Source of the DNA: Eubacteriales Family XIII. Incertae Sedis bacterium
GTDB taxonomy: Bacteria; Bacillota; Clostridia; Peptostreptococcales; Anaerovoracaceae
Length of the DNA: 44,353 nucleotides
Reading direction: 5' to 3'
Assembly: GCA_031272485.1 (NCBI GenBank)
Contig: JAISTV010000033.1
Span: 1-44,353, forward strand
The notes under the pieces were generated by a model, which was not told the origin of the DNA, did no database searches, and saw only the letters and a list, made by a program, of their open reading frames with translations. Positions 42,651 through 44,353 of the stretch are shown here, piece by piece; positions within the stretch are counted from its first letter, which is position 1; each line of letters starts with the position of its first letter. A program made the position numbers and the translations under genes.

Positions 42651-43067
42651 GTGGGCGCGCTGGATATAGCTGCAATTGTGGTATCGCTGGCTGCGGTGTT
42701 CATAGCATTTTACGAGGGGCGCAACGTGCGACGCAGCTTTCAGGAGCAGACCTACCAGGAGTTCGTTGCGACGTGGTTTGAACTGGACAAGTTCTTTATT
42801 GATGACCCTGAATTGCGGAAGTACTTTTATGAGAACTACCCGCTGGAAGAGTCGGATCCCAAATACGGCAAAGTGCTGAGTGTGGCCGAGTATTTCGACG
42901 ATGCGTTCACGTACGCCAACAGCCAATCCGGCATCATTCCACCGAATCTACGCGCCAGTTACAAGAACTACCAGGACCGCATAGAACACATGCACGCGTT
43001 CCAGGTGTATCGGCAGCACTATGGGGATTTTGTGAATACGTGGAGAATCGACAAGCCTGTTTCGTGA
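42651..43067 (+). CDS. Small membrane-anchored protein, possible orphan immunity
   Basis: A 138-residue protein with an N-terminal membrane segment (about 4-20, DIAAIVVSLAAVFIAFY), a basic stretch (RNVRRSF) and a soluble, aromatic and acidic domain (WFELDKFFIDDPELRKYFYENYP). This layout is shared with DUF4760-like small proteins; the assignment is uncertain. It starts at GTG with GGGAGG about 9 bases upstream. The DNA is GC-rich again, unlike the gene before it, so the two immunity-like genes have different origins. Confidence 0.65.
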   Translation: MGALDIAAIVVSLAAVFIAFYEGRNVRRSFQEQTYQEFVATWFELDKFFIDDPELRKYFYENYPLEESDPKYGKVLSVAEYFDDAFTYANSQSGIIPPNLRASYKNYQDRIEHMHAFQVYRQHYGDFVNTWRIDKPVS

Positions 43068-43110
43068 AAAGTGTGCGGCGGCACTGACGCGTGCTTCTGT
43101 CTTAACACGA

Positions 43111-43189
43111 CGAGTGGTGGAGATATTGCAGAAGTCCGCCCGGAATCTGCCAGAAATCTAACGCAATTCTGCAACAACTCCACCACTCG
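43111..43189. repeat. Composite palindromic repeat, copy B (hairpin part)
   Basis: Arms 43111-43133 (CGAGTGGTGGAG, 2 mismatched bases, ATTGCAGAA) and 43167-43189 pair with few mismatches. Related to 30109-30195: same GAGTGG core, same TTGCA inner end, same CGCAATAAC tail after it. The arms differ in sequence between copies but keep pairing, as expected if the structure is what is maintained. Confidence 0.75.
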
Positions 43190-43206
43190 ACGCAATAACA
43201 GCCGAA

Positions 43207-43236
43207 GTCATTGCCGGGCTTGTTCCGGCAATCCAG
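43207..43236. repeat. Dispersed palindromic repeat, copy 3
   Basis: Matches the 2470-2499 copy at 28 of 30 positions. It follows the hairpin repeat directly. The whole gap 43068-43466 has no gene: it holds the hairpin, this palindrome and most of the second 222-bp module. Confidence 0.85.
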
Positions 43237-43288
43237 CTCCGTACCCTGCTCGCGAATCGTTTCTCTCAATCGCGCTTGCGGCCGCCGT

Positions 43289-43510
43289 CAGGCACGGGGT
43301 CTCCCCCGCAAAAGGCCCCGTGCCGGGTCAGGCGGCGGCTGCAAGCGCAGAATTCCCCTCGCGCAGTTTTTCGGAGAACACTTGCGGGAGCATGAATACC
43401 GTAATAGAATTTTCCCACAGGGAGAATGTCTCTGGGAGTGAGTTAACTGGATAGTGGGAGACTGGAATGCCAAAGACGAAAGGCAATTTTATGCCGACCG
43501 TTACAGGCGG
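43289..43510. repeat. 222-bp promoter-plus-leader module, copy B
   Basis: 216 of 222 positions match copy A (31746-31967) without a gap. It again carries the 9-bp hairpin, promoter, ribosome binding site and start of a gene, but the sequence downstream is unrelated to that after copy A. Confidence 0.95.
43382..43410 (+). promoter_or_regulatory. Promoter in repeat copy B
   Basis: TTGCGG (43382-43387), 17-bp spacer, TAGAAT (43405-43410), as in copy A. Confidence 0.6.
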
Positions 43511-43589
43511 GTTATGGGAGTTGCTGATTCCAAATCCACCAGCACAAGTACTTATTATTGATACGCAAGAAGCATTTCCAAGATTTTAG
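43467..43589 (+). CDS. 40-residue hybrid reading frame: shared leader plus new tail
   Basis: The first 14 residues are identical to those of the membrane protein at 31924 and lie in the repeat. After it, 26 different residues follow (Gly and then LWELLIPNPPAQVLIIDTQE...). An inner ATG at 43491 would give 32 residues. It has the same promoter and GGGAG site as copy A. The tail has no membrane segment and might be the remaining end of a displaced toxin or membrane protein. The next gene starts 18 bases later. Confidence 0.5.
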   Translation: MPKTKGNFMPTVTGGLWELLIPNPPAQVLIIDTQEAFPRF

Positions 43590-43607
43590 TGAGAGGAGAT
43601 ATGACAA

Positions 43608-44105
43608 ATGGGAAACGTTCCGGACTTTTATTTGACTTGCATTGAAGTAAATTATGTGTTTGATGTTCGTTCTTGTTATATTGAACGTAGATTGAGAATT
43701 GGCAACAATAATGATTACCTATTAACGCGCGTTTGTCCTCCTATACTTCCAGACTATGAAACAATAGAAGTTAGTCAGGTACTCCTTGCAGTCCGTTTTG
43801 TAGGTAGCACGCTATTTCCAATAAATGAGTGGCCAATGGAAGTATATGTGTGCAAGATGCTGGATGAAGCGGCGATACTAACAGGAACTGCGACAGCTTC
43901 TGATTTTGAAGTAATACTATGGGGACGTTTACACAAGTCATATGATGAAGCTAAACGTGAAACAGATTGGCAAGCACGTGACCTTGCAGAATTTGGTGAC
44001 GGACTGCCGCAAGGACCTTTGAAGCGAGTTTATAGGTTTAGACAGCATGTAGGTTTGCCAAGAAAAATATCGAGAAAAATACCAAGGAAGAGTGTACACC
44101 AATAA
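43608..44105 (+). CDS. Hypothetical protein, possible orphan immunity
   Basis: A 165-residue, AT-rich gene without signal peptide or membrane segments. AGGAG lies 9 bases before the ATG. The first about 145 residues look like a compact mixed alpha/beta protein (DFYLTCIEVNYVFDVRSCYIERRL); the last 20 are strongly basic and may be out-of-frame read-through of older coding sequence, since another frame becomes open from 44042. Position after a toxin-leader remnant suggests an immunity gene. Family not recognised. Confidence 0.6.
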   Translation: MGNVPDFYLTCIEVNYVFDVRSCYIERRLRIGNNNDYLLTRVCPPILPDYETIEVSQVLLAVRFVGSTLFPINEWPMEVYVCKMLDEAAILTGTATASDFEVILWGRLHKSYDEAKRETDWQARDLAEFGDGLPQGPLKRVYRFRQHVGLPRKISRKIPRKSVHQ

Positions 44106-44212
44106 ATCCAGCTTCTGCTGTAAATTTACGCAATGTTGCAGGGCTTGCCGATGAGTATGCCGGTGAACATGTAAGTGTTGGAATACGAATAAATACTTCT
44201 GGCTTTTTATAG
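44042..44212 (+). pseudogene. Coding remnant in a second frame
   Basis: From 44042 a frame with no start codon runs to TAG at 44210. It reads as normal protein (INPASAVNLRNVAGLADEYA) and overlaps the basic end of the preceding gene. It may be the end of a toxin tail whose front is missing, or of the preceding gene after a frameshift. Confidence 0.35.
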
Positions 44213-44230
44213 CTTAGGAGGTACCTGGGA

Positions 44231-44353
44231 ATGATATTAAGCGAGATACAACGAAAAGTAGAGGAAATGGCACGTGCCATTAACGTTCCGGTTGATGATC
44301 TACCTGATTACGGAAAATCGAATAAATATTACTATAAGTTTATAAAGATAGAT
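44231..44353 (+). CDS. Start of a gene cut by the window end, possible immunity protein
   Basis: ATG at 44231 follows AGGAGG by about 9 bases, and 41 codons run to the window edge without a stop. The residues (MILSEIQRKVEEMARAINVP) form an amphipathic helix start, followed by DDLPDYGKSNKYYYKF. This pattern of a short helical start and aromatic residues is common in small cytosolic immunity proteins. The rest lies outside the window. Confidence 0.6.
   Translation, partial: MILSEIQRKVEEMARAINVPVDDLPDYGKSNKYYYKFIKID

Noticed and set aside
42476-42781. 101-codon open frame as a complete gene
   Set aside because: It has no RBS, starts right after the previous stop and overlaps the better supported gene at 42651 in another frame. 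Only its first part is kept as a possible remnant.
44038-44280. 80-codon minus-strand frame near the window end
   Set aside because: No ribosome binding site, and it is antisense to a plus-strand gene start with a strong AGGAGG site at 44231.

Overview
The window looks like chromosomal DNA of a fairly GC-rich Gram-positive bacterium of the Clostridia type. The evidence is a set of Firmicutes markers (SpoVG, an AbrB/SpoVT-type regulator, the RicT/YaaT PSP1 protein in a tmk-holB-ricT cluster, rpsO next to pnp followed by an M16 peptidase gene), strong purine-rich ribosome binding sites, near-consensus sigma-A promoters, and a surface protein with a sortase-type motif. A clostridial 5S rRNA opens the window. 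I cannot name the species from the sequence alone.

Layout. 1-1112: end of an rRNA operon, then a short-chain dehydrogenase. 1162-5114: carbon metabolism, with a phosphofructokinase that has diphosphate-type residues and, convergent to it, an operon of a ROK sugar kinase and a xylulokinase behind a promoter with a perfect LacI/CcpA-type operator. 5192-8406: a large cell-surface protein with a thioester domain, a Cna-B-like domain and a sortase-like motif in the middle of the chain. 8508-9237: a small membrane protein and an AbrB-type regulator. 9283-11882: leftward sORF-tmk-holB-ricT operon. 11902-12055: tRNA-Glu(CTC). 12194-14734: a hypothetical protein, murA and (leftward) spoVG. 14991-17224: two glycosyltransferases for a surface polysaccharide. 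17310-22716: rpsO, pnp, M16 peptidase, dut and dgt. 22720-30074: a dipeptide/oligopeptide ABC transporter (two permeases, two ATPases, a lipoprotein binding protein) that encloses a small membrane protein and an M42 aminopeptidase, suggesting peptide uptake followed by hydrolysis. 30267-31719: a divergent Crp/Fnr regulator and an iron-sulfur protein.

The most unusual part is 31746-44353, a polymorphic-toxin (Rhs/YD-repeat, WapA-like) locus. A 222-bp module (GC hairpin, promoter, ribosome binding site and the first 14 codons of a gene) occurs twice, 11,543 bp apart, at 97% identity without indels. The first copy starts a six-helix membrane protein whose stop overlaps the start of a 3051-residue secreted Rhs protein; an AT-rich toxin-like tail and a candidate immunity gene follow. 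The second copy fuses the same promoter and N-terminal leader to a 26-residue tail, followed by more orphan immunity-like genes, one running off the window end. This looks like a promoter-plus-leader cassette shared by alternative Rhs tails.

Dispersed palindromic repeats, including one family with at least three copies plus a diverged one, mark several gene ends. No CRISPR array, insertion sequence, integrase or replication origin was seen.
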